A stretch of 64,000 nucleotides of DNA from Solitalea canadensis DSM 3403 (lineage in GTDB: Bacteria > Bacteroidota > Bacteroidia > Sphingobacteriales > Sphingobacteriaceae): the NCBI RefSeq assembly GCF_000242635.2, contig NC_017770.1:4600669-4664668 (forward strand), given 5' to 3'. The translations under genes and the position numbers were made by a program. The notes beneath the pieces are model-generated. The model ran no database searches and was not told where the DNA came from. It worked only from the letters and a program-made list of their open reading frames with translations. Below, one piece after another: positions 63,122 through 64,000 of this stretch (positions are counted from its first letter, which is position 1; each line of letters opens with the position of its first letter).

Positions 63122-63868
63122 ATGAACTTAGCGCGGTCTAAAAGAGAAATTGCTGAAAATGGCTTTACCATTATTAATGATGTATTTACGCCAGAGGAAG
63201 TTAGTGTTATTCTTCACCTAATTACCTGGGCAGATACCGCTAAAGATACGTTCAGAAAATCGGATGATCTTTTTGCCATCAGGCAGTTTCTAAAAGAAGT
63301 GCCCGATGTAGCGGGTACAATCTTATCGGAGAAACTTAGGATGCTGATTAAAGAATTATTTGGTCCGGAGTATTTCCCTGTAAAATCTATTTATTTCGAT
63401 AAACCGAAGCAATCTAATTGGTTTGTAGCTTATCATCAGGACTTAACCATATCTGTTGAGCATAAAGTGGAAGTTGAAGGTTTTGGCCCCTGGACGGTTA
63501 AGCAAAATCAGTTTGCTGTTCAGCCTCCATTGTCAATTTTGGAAAATATTTTTACCTTTCGAATACATCTGGACGACACCGATGAAGGAAACGGTGCATT
63601 AAAAGTTGTTCCTGGTTCACACGCAAAAGGTATTTACCGCCCTGAAACAATAGATTGGACGGTAGAGAAAGAAGTATTTTGTAATGTGCAAAAAGGTGGT
63701 ATAATGATTATGCGGCCGTTATTATTGCATGCTTCAAACAGAACAACTACTGATCACCAACGCAGGGTAGTGCATATTGAATTTAGCGATAAAAAATTGC
63801 CAGTGCCCCTAAAATGGGCTGAGTTATTGACTAATGATTGTGATAATGAAGTTGCAATCAGCCGTTAA
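63122..63868 (+). CDS. Phytanoyl-CoA dioxygenase (PhyH) family protein
   Basis: 248 residues, cytoplasmic, Fe(II)/2-oxoglutarate type. The iron motif HxD is in WFVAYHQDLTISV (about 99-111), the distal His in MRPLLLHASNRTTTDHQRRV with the 2-oxoglutarate Arg (about 199-218), and FRIHLDDTDEGNGALKVVPG is characteristic. Bacterial members hydroxylate diverse small molecules; no substrate can be inferred. A palindromic operator-like site precedes it. Confidence 0.88.
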   Translation: MNLARSKREIAENGFTIINDVFTPEEVSVILHLITWADTAKDTFRKSDDLFAIRQFLKEVPDVAGTILSEKLRMLIKELFGPEYFPVKSIYFDKPKQSNWFVAYHQDLTISVEHKVEVEGFGPWTVKQNQFAVQPPLSILENIFTFRIHLDDTDEGNGALKVVPGSHAKGIYRPETIDWTVEKEVFCNVQKGGIMIMRPLLLHASNRTTTDHQRRVVHIEFSDKKLPVPLKWAELLTNDCDNEVAISR

Positions 63869-63924
63869 CCACTAATTAACCTTAACTTCGCCTTCGCTTT
63901 TTAAAGACACATTTACAATTTTTC

Positions 63925-64000
63925 ATGAAGAGATTAGCGTTTGTAATTATATTATTAAGTATTGGAAGCTCTTTGTTGGCCCAGGAACGAAAGCCTAAAA
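63925..64000 (+). CDS. Start of a secreted protein gene, cut by the window end
   Basis: ATG at 63925 opens MKRLAFVIILLSIGSSLLAQ followed by ERKPK, a clear signal peptide with a cleavage site after LLAQ. Only 25 residues are visible, so no family can be given. It lies 56 bases after the dioxygenase gene on the same strand. Confidence 0.65.
   Translation, partial: MKRLAFVIILLSIGSSLLAQERKPK

Overview
The window looks like chromosomal DNA of a Bacteroidota bacterium, probably from the Sphingobacteriaceae or a near relative. The signs are an AT-rich sequence, Bacteroidota-type secreted and lipoprotein genes, Bacteroidota -33/-7 promoter elements (TTTG and TAnnTTTG), and families typical of the phylum (GH92, GH20, DUF4199, LA_2272-type repeats, DUF2490). 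I saw no rRNA, tRNA, CRISPR array, phage module or transposase. The genus is inference.

Layout. 1-8 kb: an RND efflux operon (outer-membrane factor, pump, adaptor), all on the minus strand, behind a two-component system. The pump gene carries one in-frame TAG. 8-12 kb: a HerA-type ATPase gene broken by a one-base frameshift inside Walker B, an Asp-box protein, a DUF1275 membrane protein and a DUF3820 protein. 12.4-20 kb: a tight plus-strand operon of GH92 alpha-mannosidase, CutC, GH2 beta-mannosidase and a CBM9-like protein. With the GH20 hexosaminidase at 24-26.5 kb this reads as an N-glycan (mannose/GlcNAc) trimming set without SusC/SusD genes. 20-32 kb: an LtaS-like transferase, a DsbA/FrnE protein, a metallopeptidase lipoprotein, a LOG-like protein, a phosphodiesterase, PPK2, and DUF192 and DUF4199 proteins. 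32-42 kb: Dps, a membrane-anchored papain-like peptidase, BstA-like, DUF885, amidase and M3 peptidase genes. 42-52 kb: GltX, a histidine kinase, TsaE, alanine dehydrogenase, a VanX-like dipeptidase, a BioF-like enzyme and YifB.

51.9-54.5 kb is a peroxide/electrophile operon (OhrR-like regulator, DJ-1/PfpI protein, Ohr, MDR reductase). Its promoter can be read directly: a 24-bp perfect palindrome sits between matching -33 and -7 elements. Beyond it are a zinc alcohol dehydrogenase, a formylglycine-generating-enzyme-like lipoprotein, a 58-residue lipoprotein, a VOC lipoprotein, an AspT-type antiporter, a GNAT enzyme, and a DUF2490 pair of which one copy has decayed. The window ends with a phytanoyl-CoA dioxygenase-like gene preceded by another perfect palindrome.

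Many genes end in clear hairpin terminators. Several intergenic spaces hold foldback repeats, including a 20-base core shared between 30.9 kb and 49.6 kb. Three disrupted genes in 64 kb could mean real decay or base-level errors in the assembly. The DUF2490 copy, with several separate lesions, is the one most surely a real pseudogene.
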